The notes: generated by a model from the sequence alone, not told the origin. Shown: positions 37,585-46,964, numbered from the stretch's first letter. The stretch: DNA of 64,000 bases from Actinomycetota bacterium (GCA_018334075.1 JAGXSC010000053.1:19781-83780); one strand, 5' to 3'. Program-made: numbers and translations.

Positions 37585-37735
37585 ATCACCGGGCAGGTCT
37601 CCTGACTTCACGGCTTACGCATCACATGCGCGTACCGATTCACAGTGGCGGGTCCGTGCCGGAATCTCACCGGCTTCCCTATTCTCCTACCTGAGTATCC
37701 AAGCGCGGGCTGGATAGTTGGCAGGCACCCAATGA
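37585..37735 (-). promoter_or_regulatory. Cobalamin riboswitch
   Basis: On the minus strand the leader of btuF contains the conserved cobalamin-aptamer elements in order: GGTGCC near 37725, GGGAAGCCGGTGAGATTCC, the CCCGCCACTGTGA core, and the B12 box GTCAGGAGACCTGCC at about 37593-37607. The element is followed by a strong terminator hairpin, so control is probably by transcription attenuation. Identified from the conserved boxes; the full fold was not computed. Confidence 0.93.
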
Positions 37736-37800
37736 TGCTTATTCGATTGTGACATCATCAAGATACACGACCCTGAACCAAGTAGCCAGAGTCGCCTCAC

Positions 37801-38376
37801 TCAGAATATCGCGCGAATGTCATCGAGGGTCGCAACTGCGTTTTCGACCATGTAATCTTCCACGTTGAAGTAAAACCTGGGCGCCAGGTCATGGCCCAAA
37901 GCCCTCAAAGCGTCGACCAGCCCTTCGCCCAGATCACTGCTGGAAACGAGTGCCTCTATGGCTTGTTCTCCGATGAAATCAGTGTTGGGGCCCACCAGGG
38001 CCGTTTTCAACCGAGCGGAGTGCATCCACACAGAATCTATACGGTTTCCATCACCGACGAACTCAAGAACCGCCGGATTTCCCTGGGGCTCAAAGCTCTT
38101 GCTCCACTTTGCTCCGGTAGACATATAGCCGAGAACCCGACCCAGAACCTCAAGCTCATGAGGTACCCAAAAGGGCTCAGATGGAAGCTCGGATATCAGT
38201 TCCCGGAGATTGAATAGCATTACCAGTTCCAAATCGGGAATACGACCACGCAGAATGGTTGCGGCCAAAGTGGCTTCGGCGTTGGATCGGGAGTTGACCA
38301 ACACCTTGACCAGATCGCCATTCGGGCTATCCAGGTGGACAGCCGCACGGGCAAGGGTGGCCTGAAGTGCGCTCAT
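37801..38376 (-). CDS. Hypothetical protein
   Basis: A 191-residue, apparently soluble protein that I do not recognise. It has no signal peptide, transmembrane helix or cysteine cluster. The sequence is balanced alpha/beta with a possible N-terminal beta-alpha unit (VKVLVNSRSNAEATLAATIL) and a Trp/Pro segment (EPFWVPHELEVLG), ending EDYMVENAVATLDDIRAIF. It lies upstream of the cobalamin riboswitch on the same strand, but the riboswitch begins after its stop, so it is probably a separate unit. Coding status rests on length and absence of competing frames. Confidence 0.65.
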   Translation of the reverse strand: MSALQATLARAAVHLDSPNGDLVKVLVNSRSNAEATLAATILRGRIPDLELVMLFNLRELISELPSEPFWVPHELEVLGRVLGYMSTGAKWSKSFEPQGNPAVLEFVGDGNRIDSVWMHSARLKTALVGPNTDFIGEQAIEALVSSSDLGEGLVDALRALGHDLAPRFYFNVEDYMVENAVATLDDIRAIF

Positions 38377-38477
38377 CGGCAGTGTCCTTTAGCGTTCTGA
38401 AGCCCTACACAAATTTCCATGCCCTTAATATCGGATATCAGCCGATGCGCGTATAGTTATTTGCGATAATCGGTAGC

Positions 38478-39158
38478 TTATGGCTTTTTGGCGGAACTCC
38501 GCACCGCCAGCTCCCTAGCAAACCAGGCAAGCAGAAGCACGCCGAGGGAAAGAGCTGCAAGTATCGCAAAGAAAGGAAGTTGTATTTCAGGGCCAGAGTT
38601 CATCACCGGGTTGTCGGGATGCAATACGCGTGCCCCTGGAGAGGTGAGAGCAGAGCCGAGCAGCCACCACATCACCGCAACAAACGCGATATCCATCGCC
38701 GCCTTCACTCTGCGACCGTCAACAAGGCCCACAGCAACCAACAGTGCCCCTGCCAGGAGTAGCAACTGAGCCTGAACGATCAATCTCGGGTCTTGTTGCG
38801 CGATGGTCAGGAAGCCTTCCTCGGAGCCGGTAAAGTCCCAGGTTTCCATGGCCGCAAAAGCGCCAAGCGCTGTATTTACCAGCCACATCGCCGCCGAAAC
38901 GGACCTGATTCCGGTCGTCCAGCCATCCAGCTCGCGCCTGCCCGTAGCAAGAGCCGCCAACGCGACCACTCCAAGCAGCGTGAACGCTCCCAGGTTCACC
39001 CAGGTCGATGCACCATGGAATATCGGAAGCCGAACGGTTTCCCCCAAGCCCACCACCGGCGGTATCAACCCTGTCAGCAAAACAGCCCCGGTAATCGAAG
39101 CAACCGCGCCGAGAAGCACCGCGAATCGCAATCGTGAATCTGCCGTGATCCAAGCCAA
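38478..39158 (-). CDS. Hypothetical multi-spanning membrane protein
   Basis: A 226-residue protein with about six hydrophobic helices and short loops, including LLGAVASITGAVLLTGLIPPVV near the start and ILAALSLGVLLLAWFA at the end. Charged residues are concentrated at the ends (RSSAKKP). No family recognised. I chose the TTG at 39158, which has AGGAGGT at 39163-39169 at good spacing; ATGs at 39176 and further up would place that perfect ribosome site inside the gene and lack sites of their own. Confidence 0.7.
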   Translation of the reverse strand: MAWITADSRLRFAVLLGAVASITGAVLLTGLIPPVVGLGETVRLPIFHGASTWVNLGAFTLLGVVALAALATGRRELDGWTTGIRSVSAAMWLVNTALGAFAAMETWDFTGSEEGFLTIAQQDPRLIVQAQLLLLAGALLVAVGLVDGRRVKAAMDIAFVAVMWWLLGSALTSPGARVLHPDNPVMNSGPEIQLPFFAILAALSLGVLLLAWFARELAVRSSAKKP

Positions 39159-39268
39159 AATAGACCTCCTGAACATAGCGTCCATGCAAGCAGCATAACG
39201 ATAGCACACGAACAGGGCCCCATCTCGGGGCCCTGTCTCACGCGCACATTCGACTACGAACTCACGAA

Positions 39269-40105
39269 TCAGCTAGCTGGCAAACACACCGGACACGGCT
39301 CGGCAGTCTGATCCGAGGTCGCGGCAGGAGTGGGCTCCACCGAAGGTTCCGGCACAACTGTAGCATCCACGGAAGGCGTTGGCTCCACGGAAGGGGTCGT
39401 CTCATCCGAGCCGTTCGGATCCTCTGGCGTTACGGGGTCTATAGGAACTGGATCAACTGCTGTCAATCCGAACCAGGCGAGGAACTTCTCCATCACGCGG
39501 AGCAAACCGGGGGGCACTTGTTCCTTCTGCCCTGCGGCGACCTTGCCTTCGGCCCGGGCGATATTAGCCTGGATGCGCGAGAGCGCGTTCTCGATACCGG
39601 TCTTTCTTTCCGGCTCGACGGTTTCAGTCACATCAACCGAAGGAGTCTCGTCGATGGAGTCTTCAGGGTAACCGATTACCACATCGTCGCGGCTTTCGGC
39701 GTCATCTCGGTCCTTGTCCTTGTCCTTGTCCTTGTCCTTGTCCTTGTCCTTGCCTGCCCGCTCCGGCCTGCCGCTGGAGCTGTTCATCTTGCGCTCGAAT
39801 GCTTCTTCCTTCGCATCCCTGGCTCTGTCCGCTTCCTCTTCGGAGCTGTTCATCTTGCGCTCGAATGCTTCTTCCTTCGCATCCCTGGCTCTGTCCGCTT
39901 CCTCTTCGGCGCGGTCAAGCTCGTCTTCGGCCCGCTCTCTCTCATACTCTATGCGATCCTGCTCCTGATAATATTCATTTGCGTTGGGCTTGCCGTTGCC
40001 CCTACCCGGCTTGTCGTAATCACGCGAACTCGCAAGGACGGCTGCAGGAAACGCCAGCGCGACTGCCACCATCAGGGCCGTTAGCTTCAACATCGGGTTA
40101 CTCAT
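39269..40105 (-). CDS. Secreted repeat-rich protein of unknown function
   Basis: A 278-residue exported protein from the ATG at 40105 (GGTGGAG upstream), with signal peptide LTALMVAVALAFPAAVLA. The mature chain is low-complexity and highly charged: an E/R/D-rich likely coiled coil containing a 22-residue unit (EADRARDAKEEAFERKMNSS and flanks) repeated exactly twice, a lysine-aspartate dipeptide run, an Arg/Glu helix, then a Pro/Thr/Ser-rich tail with SVEPTPSVD repeats ending CPVCLPAS. The terminal CPVC could bind metal or form a disulfide. The Pro/Thr tail suggests a cell-wall-spanning or surface region. No known domain recognised. Confidence 0.8.
   Translation of the reverse strand: MSNPMLKLTALMVAVALAFPAAVLASSRDYDKPGRGNGKPNANEYYQEQDRIEYERERAEDELDRAEEEADRARDAKEEAFERKMNSSEEEADRARDAKEEAFERKMNSSSGRPERAGKDKDKDKDKDKDKDRDDAESRDDVVIGYPEDSIDETPSVDVTETVEPERKTGIENALSRIQANIARAEGKVAAGQKEQVPPGLLRVMEKFLAWFGLTAVDPVPIDPVTPEDPNGSDETTPSVEPTPSVDATVVPEPSVEPTPAATSDQTAEPCPVCLPAS
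39711..39752 (-). repeat. Hexanucleotide tandem repeat, seven copies
   Basis: TCCTTG on the plus strand repeated seven times without a mismatch, inside the 39269-40105 gene, encoding alternating Lys-Asp. As the unit is six bases, copy-number slippage would change the protein length by two residues per unit without breaking the frame. Confidence 0.95.
39776..39907 (-). repeat. 66-base exact tandem duplication
   Basis: Two adjacent copies, 39776-39841 and 39842-39907, of a 66-base unit encoding 22 residues of the charged helical region in the gene at 39269-40105. The copies are identical as far as I can read, which implies a recent duplication or continuing homogenisation. Confidence 0.95.
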
Positions 40106-40273
40106 CGCTGACTCCACCTTCGCTCTCTTGGTCGTCTGAAACGACATCTCGGCATCTATATATATCGGCATTACCAAAATTCCTACACTCACCTAAACGC
40201 TGAAAGGTGCCATTTAGTTTCGGGTCAAACTTAATTTTCTTTGCTCACAGAGTTTGAAGGGTACACTTGAGGC

Positions 40274-41707
40274 ATGCCAACTCTACCGCTAGCAGAAGCC
40301 ATATATCTTGTCGCAGTGCTGGTTGTTGTGTTGTTGATAGCCGATGAGGAGCGCGATACCGGCACTACCCTCGCCTGGCTGATCATATTAATACTGCTTC
40401 CCGGCATCGGGCTGTTCTTCTACTTTTTCTGGGGACGCAACTGGCGTCGAATACGCCGTCATAGTCGGATCGTCAAAAAAACCAAGGCCCTGGCGGACAG
40501 CGCTCTGGGACCCACCTACGAACTCTACGCCGAGGACGCAAAGAGCCTGGTGGCCGCAGTTCGCCACGACTATATCGACCGCCTGATAGGATTGGTGCAA
40601 GCCCAAAACGACACAATCCCACTCCCCGCCGAATCCGTTGACACATTCACCAATGGCAGCGACAAGTTTTCGGCGCTAAAGGCAGACATCGCGAACGCAA
40701 AGCGCTTCGTCCATCTCCAATACTTCATCTGGCAACGCGATTCACTGACCGCCGAGATCACAGAACTTCTCTTAGAGCGCTTGGCCGATGGCGTCGAGGT
40801 CCGCATCGTATACGACTTCATCGGCAGCATTCACTACAGCAAGGCCGAGATTCACAAGCTCAAACAAGCCGGCGCTCAGGTAGTCGCCGACGTGCTGTCG
40901 CTCTCAAAGATCAACTACCGCAATCACTACAAGATCGCGGTCATCGACGGAGAGATCGGCTACACCGGAGGCATGAACATGGGTGCCGAGTACATCGATG
41001 GGGGCCCACGCTTCGAGTCCTGGCGCGACACCCACCTGCGCATCACCGGGCCGTTCGTCGCCGAGCTTCAGCGCCTGTTCGCGGGCCGTTGGTTCGAGGC
41101 AAAGCAGGAATCCCTGTTCGATCTGCGATATTTCCCCGCTCCGGGGTGTAGTTGCCTCGGACCGATGCTGCATCTTGCCCACTCAAGCATCGACACACAC
41201 TGGGAGGCCATACGGCACGCGTACCTGCTCGCAATCGCCAAAGCCGAGGAGACCGTGCGTATACAATCCCCTTACTTCGTGCCCGATACGTCGATTTCGG
41301 ACGCCCTGATCATTTCGGCGCTTTCCGGAGTCGACGTCCGGGTGATGATGACCGGCATCCCCGATAAACGGCTGCCGTTTTGGGCCGCGCACTCGATGAT
41401 GCCGCGGTTGCTCGAAGCCGGGGTGCGAATCTACCAGTACCGCGCGGGGTTCTTTCACGCCAAATCGATCGCGATAGACTCCAAGGTCTGCTCGATCGGC
41501 ACCGCAAACATCGACACGCGCAGTTTCTCACTACACAACGAGCTTACCGTCTTCATGTACGACCCCTCGCAGGCCCGACTCACCCACGAAGCCTTCGAAA
41601 ACGACATGATCCACTGCCATGAGATTACGACGGAAGACCTCAACCGGCTCGGCCATTTCGTACGCTTTCGCAACTCAGTGGCGCGACTCGCGGGGCGTCT
41701 GCTCTAA
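40274..41707 (+). CDS. cls: Cardiolipin synthase
   Basis: Makes cardiolipin at the cytoplasmic membrane from phosphatidylglycerol. The 477 residues show two N-terminal transmembrane helices in a PLDc_N module (residues ~5-50, LAWLIILILLPGIGLFFYFFWGRNWRR) and two phospholipase-D HKD motifs: HYKIAVIDGEIGYTGGMN near 218-235 and HAKSIAIDSKVCSIGTANID near 394-413. Both catalytic H-x-K-x4-D triads are intact and the length is normal for Cls. It stands alone between divergent and convergent neighbours. Confidence 0.96.
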   Translation: MPTLPLAEAIYLVAVLVVVLLIADEERDTGTTLAWLIILILLPGIGLFFYFFWGRNWRRIRRHSRIVKKTKALADSALGPTYELYAEDAKSLVAAVRHDYIDRLIGLVQAQNDTIPLPAESVDTFTNGSDKFSALKADIANAKRFVHLQYFIWQRDSLTAEITELLLERLADGVEVRIVYDFIGSIHYSKAEIHKLKQAGAQVVADVLSLSKINYRNHYKIAVIDGEIGYTGGMNMGAEYIDGGPRFESWRDTHLRITGPFVAELQRLFAGRWFEAKQESLFDLRYFPAPGCSCLGPMLHLAHSSIDTHWEAIRHAYLLAIAKAEETVRIQSPYFVPDTSISDALIISALSGVDVRVMMTGIPDKRLPFWAAHSMMPRLLEAGVRIYQYRAGFFHAKSIAIDSKVCSIGTANIDTRSFSLHNELTVFMYDPSQARLTHEAFENDMIHCHEITTEDLNRLGHFVRFRNSVARLAGRLL

Positions 41708-41718
41708 AAGCGCGTTCT

Positions 41719-42150
41719 TTAGTGAAAATGCCGAGAAGAACCGCTGTCCTCGGCGGCTGGAATCAGCCGGACGAACAGATCCAGCGAATGCTTCAGTTGC
41801 CCGTCAAGAATCACATCGATGCGGTGCTTTCCCGCCTTGGTGAACTTGACGCCGGGCATATTGAGGATGATCTGCGCCCGGCCTCCTTCTATGGGGTGCA
41901 TCTCGCCCAATGAGATCTCCCCGTCCAGCGCCGGAATCACCTCCTCGCCCGCCGGATCCACCAGCTTCAGCGTCAAGTGATGGTTGCCGGCTTCGCCGGG
42001 AGCGGCCGCTATACGAAGAGCAAGCGCCATCATCGGATGCACCGCGGGCAAAGCAGGGGTGTTTATAGTCTCGAAGACTCCGGCGATCAGAAGTTTTCCG
42101 TCTTCGGTGGTGGCGGCGTAATCGGCCAGCACCGCTAATACAACCTGCAA
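41719..42150 (-). CDS. DUF6941-type protein
   Basis: A 143-residue soluble protein resembling the DUF6941 family, with VLADYAATTEDGKLLIAGVFETINTPALPA at the start and DVILDGQLKHSLDLFVRLI at the end. It is predicted mostly beta, with a sandwich-like alternation of hydrophobic strands. No signal peptide; ends in a His/Ser-rich tail. Role unknown. It is convergent with cls (11-base gap) and divergent from the histidine kinase. Confidence 0.75.
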   Translation of the reverse strand: MQVVLAVLADYAATTEDGKLLIAGVFETINTPALPAVHPMMALALRIAAAPGEAGNHHLTLKLVDPAGEEVIPALDGEISLGEMHPIEGGRAQIILNMPGVKFTKAGKHRIDVILDGQLKHSLDLFVRLIPAAEDSGSSRHFH

Positions 42151-42234
42151 AATGAGCCTCCTTTTATGATTTATGCGTCAGCCAATGATAAAGTAAATGT
42201 GACAGGCGCGCCCTCCGACTAGAAACAATCCGCC

Positions 42235-44892
42235 ATGCATGACGCGCAGAAAGTGACGCCCTCGCCACCTGTTTGGCTCATCGCCGCAACAGGCCTTGCT
42301 GTGCTCTTAATCATAACCGCCAGCGCCGCCGTATACTTTGCGCAACGTGATATCTTCAACCAAAGCGCCATCCATTCTCTGGAAACCGTCTCCGAGCTCA
42401 AGGTCAATCAGGTAACAGCCTGGAAGGCAGAGCGCTTCCGTGATGCAGACGCCATAACGAACTCTGTCGGCGCGACGCGAATGGCGGGGTGGCTTGCAGA
42501 CCCCCGAGCTCTTGACCAGTCGTTAGTCGCTCAGTGGCTCTCAGCCTCATATCACTCCGGTTACTACACAGGCGCGGCCCTCGTAGACACCAACGGCGAG
42601 ATCAAAATGACTGCTGGAGAGACCCTATCGCACGTGGACGAACCAGTGCGTCGCGCGATAGATCTGGCGACAAAGACCGGGCGGGCACAACTAACCGACC
42701 CCTATGTCAAGAAAGAGGGTCGGGGCGCACAGATACATCTCGTGGCTCCCCTCTTTGATTCCATTGCCGAGGATCGGCGATTCGTTGGCGCCGTAATCCT
42801 TTGCATGAGCGCTGAGGATACTCTTTTCCTCCTACTCGCTATGGATCCCCTTGGCAGCCGAACAGCCGAGTCGGTACTCGTAAAACGGGAAGGGAACTAC
42901 TCTCGTTTTCTGAATGATCCACGTCATATCGACAACAAAGACCTGTCTTTGAAAATCCCACTGACCCGCGCTGGCACCCCCGCCGTGATGGCGGCGATGG
43001 GGGAAACCGGCATCGTCCGTGGAAATGATTACCGGGACGTGCCTGTTCTCGCGCACATGGCGGCTATTCCAGAAACCGACTGGAAAATTGTCACCAAGAT
43101 CGCTGAGGCCGAGATATTCGCCGGCTGGCGTGTCGGGGAGTGGCTAATCGGGATGATCGCGCTGGGACTGACGATCTCTACTGTCGGCGTCGCCGGACTT
43201 CTCTGGCAAAAAATGCGATTCACTCAACTGGAAGCTGTATTCGAGACGGAGCGAGAGCGCCTGATGACAGAGGGGGCGCTTATCGCCAGTAAGCAACGGC
43301 TCTCACTGGTGAGCGAGATATCAAGTTATGGATTTTGGGAATACAATATCCGGACAGGTGAAATAGCCACAAGCCGCTCAATCGCAACCATGCTCGGATA
43401 TGATCCTGATACTTTCGTCGAATCATACTCGACCTGGAAAGACCGGTTACATCCCAAGGACAGGGAGCGGGTGCTTACCGAACTCCTAGGTTACATCAAC
43501 GGAATGTCTCCGGAATACAAAACGGCCTTTCGAGCGATGAAGGCTGATGGCACGTGGATGTGGACCATGTGCGTCGGAACAATCACCGATCGCGATGGAA
43601 GCGGAGCCCCCTTGTGTATGCTCGGGATCGACACGGACATCACCGCCCTCAAGGAAGCGCAGATAGAAGCTACGGTGTCTCGACAACTGTTGCAAAACGT
43701 TCTCGACACTGTCCCGGTCAGGGTATTTTGGAAGGATCGTGATTCGCGCTATCTGGGGTGCAACCAGCCATTCGCGACGGATTCAGGGCACACCTCTCCT
43801 GCAGAGCTCCTGGGAAAGAGCGACTACGAGATGAGCTGGGTCGAACAGGCGGATCTTTACCGCGCCGACGACCAGAAGGTAATAGACACCGGAGCGATCA
43901 TGCTGGGCTACGAGGAGCCCCAGACGTCGGCGGAAGGCCGCAGCCGTTGGTTGCGCACCAGCAAGGTCCCTTTGCGGGATGAAAACGGCGCTATCATCGG
44001 CGTGCTGGGCACCTACGAAGATATAACCGCCGAGAAGCTCGCAAAGCTCGAGCTCGCCCGTCTAAACGAGAACCTCGAGCAACTGGTGGACGAGCGCACC
44101 GAGGAGTTGAGCGAGGCCCTGGAGGAGTTGCAGGCAGTATCGGAAGACCTAATGGAGATGAACGAGCAACTTACTTCGGCCAATGAGGCCAAAACCCTCT
44201 TCTTGCGCTCCATGAGCCATGAGCTGCGCACGCCGCTAAATTCGGTGATCGGCTTTTCCTCCCTCATGCTTCAGGGAGCCACAGGGCCAATAACCGATGA
44301 ACAGCGCAAGCAACTCGAGATGATCAATCACTCCGGCAAGCACCTGCTTGAGCTCATCAATGATATCCTCGACTTGTCGCGCATCGAGGCTGGCCGAGTG
44401 GAGCTCCGACCCTCGGTGTTTTCGGTCGATAAACTGTTGCGGGAGCTGGCGGCATCGATCAAGCCGCTGGCTGACAGCAAGTCGCTCGCTCTGACTTACG
44501 AAATCTCAGATCCTGACCTGATACTCTCCTCAGATCACGTACGTGTCAGGCAAGTTTTACTCAACCTTTGCAGTAATGCGGTCAAATTCACCGATGAGGG
44601 ATCGGTCACTGTTCGCGCATGGCGTCGTGCTGAATCAATGATAGCGATCTCCGTGACAGACACCGGATGCGGTATTCCCCCCGAGGATCAAGAGCTTATC
44701 TTCGAGGAGTTCTCCAAGGCGCATCGCCAATACCACCCCGAAGTGGAGGGTACCGGCCTGGGTCTCGCGATATCCCGCCGACTGGCAGTCCATCTTGGAG
44801 GCAGCGTGAGCGTGGAGAGCAAACCCGGTGCGGGCTCAACTTTCACGCTGCTGCTCCCAGAAAAACCCGCCACTGTCATTGAGTCTTCGTGA
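42235..44892 (+). CDS. Membrane sensor histidine kinase with two PAS domains
   Basis: An 885-residue sensor kinase. Transmembrane helices near 12-33 and 303-323 bracket a ~270-residue extracytoplasmic sensor (double-CACHE-like by size; specific fold not confirmed). Two PAS domains follow, near 358-480 and 485-605, then a coiled coil (LNENLEQLVDERTEELSEAL), a HisKA domain with phospho-acceptor His662 in SMSHELRTPLNSV, and an HATPase_c domain with LLNLCSNAVKF, DTGCGIPPEDQ and GTGLGLAISRRLA. No receiver domain or response regulator lies nearby, so its partner is encoded elsewhere. Ligand unknown. Confidence 0.93.
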   Translation: MHDAQKVTPSPPVWLIAATGLAVLLIITASAAVYFAQRDIFNQSAIHSLETVSELKVNQVTAWKAERFRDADAITNSVGATRMAGWLADPRALDQSLVAQWLSASYHSGYYTGAALVDTNGEIKMTAGETLSHVDEPVRRAIDLATKTGRAQLTDPYVKKEGRGAQIHLVAPLFDSIAEDRRFVGAVILCMSAEDTLFLLLAMDPLGSRTAESVLVKREGNYSRFLNDPRHIDNKDLSLKIPLTRAGTPAVMAAMGETGIVRGNDYRDVPVLAHMAAIPETDWKIVTKIAEAEIFAGWRVGEWLIGMIALGLTISTVGVAGLLWQKMRFTQLEAVFETERERLMTEGALIASKQRLSLVSEISSYGFWEYNIRTGEIATSRSIATMLGYDPDTFVESYSTWKDRLHPKDRERVLTELLGYINGMSPEYKTAFRAMKADGTWMWTMCVGTITDRDGSGAPLCMLGIDTDITALKEAQIEATVSRQLLQNVLDTVPVRVFWKDRDSRYLGCNQPFATDSGHTSPAELLGKSDYEMSWVEQADLYRADDQKVIDTGAIMLGYEEPQTSAEGRSRWLRTSKVPLRDENGAIIGVLGTYEDITAEKLAKLELARLNENLEQLVDERTEELSEALEELQAVSEDLMEMNEQLTSANEAKTLFLRSMSHELRTPLNSVIGFSSLMLQGATGPITDEQRKQLEMINHSGKHLLELINDILDLSRIEAGRVELRPSVFSVDKLLRELAASIKPLADSKSLALTYEISDPDLILSSDHVRVRQVLLNLCSNAVKFTDEGSVTVRAWRRAESMIAISVTDTGCGIPPEDQELIFEEFSKAHRQYHPEVEGTGLGLAISRRLAVHLGGSVSVESKPGAGSTFTLLLPEKPATVIESS

Positions 44893-44928
44893 TACCTTAT
44901 TTAAAAGTCAAATTCTGGAGGCTGAAAA

Positions 44929-45351
44929 GTGATCGAAAAGCAACTTAAGCGCTTTGTGTTCGCCCTTGAGCTCGTCGTCTCTGTGGCGCTCATAGTAATC
45001 GCTATCCTACTAACGATCTCACTAGGCTACAGTCTACTGTATGCGATCACCGACGATCTCGCTTTCGGCCGAGAAGAGTTCACCGCACTGATCTCTTCTG
45101 TGCTGGAGGTCTTCATCGTCATCGAGCTCTTTCGCGTGGCCCTCGCATACCTTACTCATCGCAACGTGGTTCCGATCGTGCTCGAAGCGGCACTTGTGGC
45201 GGTAGCCAGGAAGCTCATCGTTTTCGAACCCCAGGGCGACTACCTGATGAGCTCGCTCGGTTTAGCTTCGCTACTAGTCGCGGTCGGCCTTTCGTGGTGG
45301 CTTCTGAGCAAATCCAACGCTTGCGAGCCCTACCAGGATCCCAAACACTAG
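44929..45351 (+). CDS. PsiE-family membrane protein
   Basis: A 140-residue protein with four transmembrane helices resembling phosphate-starvation-inducible PsiE. It includes LELVVSVALIVIAILLTI at the start, the VLEVFIVIELFRVALAYL helix and the cytosolic loop VPIVLEAALVAVARKLIVF. Starts with GTG at 44929, seven bases after CTGGAGG. It lies 36 bases beyond the histidine kinase on the same strand and may be co-transcribed. Physiological role not established for the family. Confidence 0.88.
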   Translation: MIEKQLKRFVFALELVVSVALIVIAILLTISLGYSLLYAITDDLAFGREEFTALISSVLEVFIVIELFRVALAYLTHRNVVPIVLEAALVAVARKLIVFEPQGDYLMSSLGLASLLVAVGLSWWLLSKSNACEPYQDPKH

Positions 45352-45365
45352 TCGGCGCTGATCGC

Positions 45366-46877
45366 CTAGGCCCTTCCTTTGGATAGCCTCAGCAGCTCCT
45401 CGAGCAGGCGAACGGTAGCATAGGTGTCCAACTTGCAATACTCCAGCAAGTCACGCCGAAGCGCTTGAGCCTCCTCCTCCGTCATGCCGCCAAGCGCCAT
45501 TCGCAGGTACCGAACACTCGCGGTCTGCCCGTCCCGAACCTCAAGGCCGTCGTAAGAAAGATCCGGGCACCATGCCGGAAGCACATATTTGATACTGGTT
45601 CGCCCGCAGTCCATCGGGTGCCTCAAGTTGGCGCGCACGATTTTCTCAAGGTCAAGCAAGCGCTTCTCCACACCTGCGAATTGCGTACGTAAGTGTGGGA
45701 ACCACTCTGAAAGCCCAGCCAGTATCCGACGCTCATAAGGGCTGTAGTGGACGATCGAGCCGGATTCGCCGAGATCGATGAGCAGGCGCTCCGCAAGAGT
45801 GAGCCTGGGATCCTCTCCCGCCTCGGCGAGAAATTCACGATGCTCGATGCTCCCGTCATCGCGATGGACATGTACGGAATACTGGACGGGTACGGCTTCA
45901 TAGGGGCGTGTTCCCGGCCACAGCGGCAAGGCGGGCATCACAGTCTCGAAATCAAGGTGATAAACCGGCCATATAAGCGACCTCAGTTCAGCCGTTATCG
46001 CCGAGGCGTTGACCTGCGGTCTACCTTCGCGAACCACTTCGACGACGGCGTTTTGCTTTTGCGTAAGGCCCGGAAACCCCGCGGGGATGCCCTTGATCGA
46101 GTAGATACCGTTGTCAATCAGGAGATGAAGGGCTTTTTCCGACAATCTCGGCAAGTTTGTGATTGGATTTTCAGCGGGCAAAAAAGCGTGGCAATGACCG
46201 AAAAACGCGCATCTATACGGCGATGCGCACTGGGAACCGATTCGCACCGCCGGTTCATCACCTGCCAACATCCGCTTGAGATCGCCGAGGATCGCCGGTA
46301 CTTCGAGCATATGAGCCCTGGCGGCTTCGGTGACATCACTGACCGCAAACAGCTTCGCCGGATCGTGCGAGTTTCCATCAAAGACATAGGAGCTATCGAT
46401 GTGTATAACCGAGGCACGCCTGACCTGAAGTCCCGCGCCCTCCAGCACATAGGTCTGAATGGCCGCATCGGTTACAAACTGCGACTTGAGTGAAGTCGCC
46501 GATTTTACTTCGTAGAAGTCCCAAAGACCGGATCCAGCTTCATCGGAGGCGTTCGCCCCATCGACGCGAACGAGAATGTCGACCCTGACGAGCACGTCAT
46601 CGAATTGAAATGCCGGCTCGTAGAGGATTTTCTCTCCGGATTCCATCAAATGACAGGTGCTCTTCAGTGCCTGAGCCCTCTGTCTGTGATCTTCTGTGAC
46701 CTCTGTGCCCCCGGGGAAGAGAGCCTGAGCCAGGCGCCCGATCTCCGAGCCCTGATCAAAAATCCATTGCTGAGTCTCCGTGACAGGATCAGCGGTTTCC
46801 GGGGCGTGTATGGAACGCCATAGTGCACGGGGGCACTGCAGTCCAGTTTGATATTTGGACTTCGAAAGCATCCTCAT
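45366..46877 (-). CDS. DUF2779 protein: Cas4/PD-(D/E)XK-like nuclease plus RNase H-like domain
   Basis: A 503-residue DUF2779-family protein. The N-terminal half begins MLSKSKYQTGLQCPRALW; the first cysteine (CPRALW), an acidic DILVRVD...WDFYEVKSAT arrangement (D and ExK of a PD-(D/E)XK site) and CASPYRCAFFGHC later suggest a Cas4/AddB-like Fe-S nuclease. The second half has YHLDFETVMPALPLW, matching the DxE start of a DEDD/RNase H-like exonuclease, and ends with a Cys/Tyr-rich region. No toxin or CRISPR gene is nearby. The start is the ATG at 46877; its only purine-rich ribosome site lies inside an inverted repeat (46891-46958). Confidence 0.82.
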   Translation of the reverse strand: MRMLSKSKYQTGLQCPRALWRSIHAPETADPVTETQQWIFDQGSEIGRLAQALFPGGTEVTEDHRQRAQALKSTCHLMESGEKILYEPAFQFDDVLVRVDILVRVDGANASDEAGSGLWDFYEVKSATSLKSQFVTDAAIQTYVLEGAGLQVRRASVIHIDSSYVFDGNSHDPAKLFAVSDVTEAARAHMLEVPAILGDLKRMLAGDEPAVRIGSQCASPYRCAFFGHCHAFLPAENPITNLPRLSEKALHLLIDNGIYSIKGIPAGFPGLTQKQNAVVEVVREGRPQVNASAITAELRSLIWPVYHLDFETVMPALPLWPGTRPYEAVPVQYSVHVHRDDGSIEHREFLAEAGEDPRLTLAERLLIDLGESGSIVHYSPYERRILAGLSEWFPHLRTQFAGVEKRLLDLEKIVRANLRHPMDCGRTSIKYVLPAWCPDLSYDGLEVRDGQTASVRYLRMALGGMTEEEAQALRRDLLEYCKLDTYATVRLLEELLRLSKGRA

Positions 46878-46890
46878 GCTGCTATGAACC

Positions 46891-46958
46891 CGCCCCGTTC
46901 CACTGCTGGGCTTCTGCGGGGAGATGCATCGGCCCACCAATAAAACGGGAACGGGGCG
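46891..46958 (-). promoter_or_regulatory. Inverted repeat overlapping the ribosome site of the DUF2779 gene
   Basis: Perfect 11-base arms, CGCCCCGTTCC (46891-46901) and GGAACGGGGCG (46948-46958), separated by 46 bases, in the gap between the last of the triplet genes and DUF2779. The 46891-46901 arm reads GGAACGGGGCG on the minus strand, the only candidate Shine-Dalgarno before the ATG at 46877, so folding would hide it. It could also terminate the upstream gene, although no T run follows. Confidence 0.5.
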
Positions 46959-46964
46959 GCGACA

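Noticed and set aside
39711..39907. Possible CRISPR-like repeat array
   Set aside because: The repeats are contiguous without spacers, code for protein in frame and no cas genes are present.
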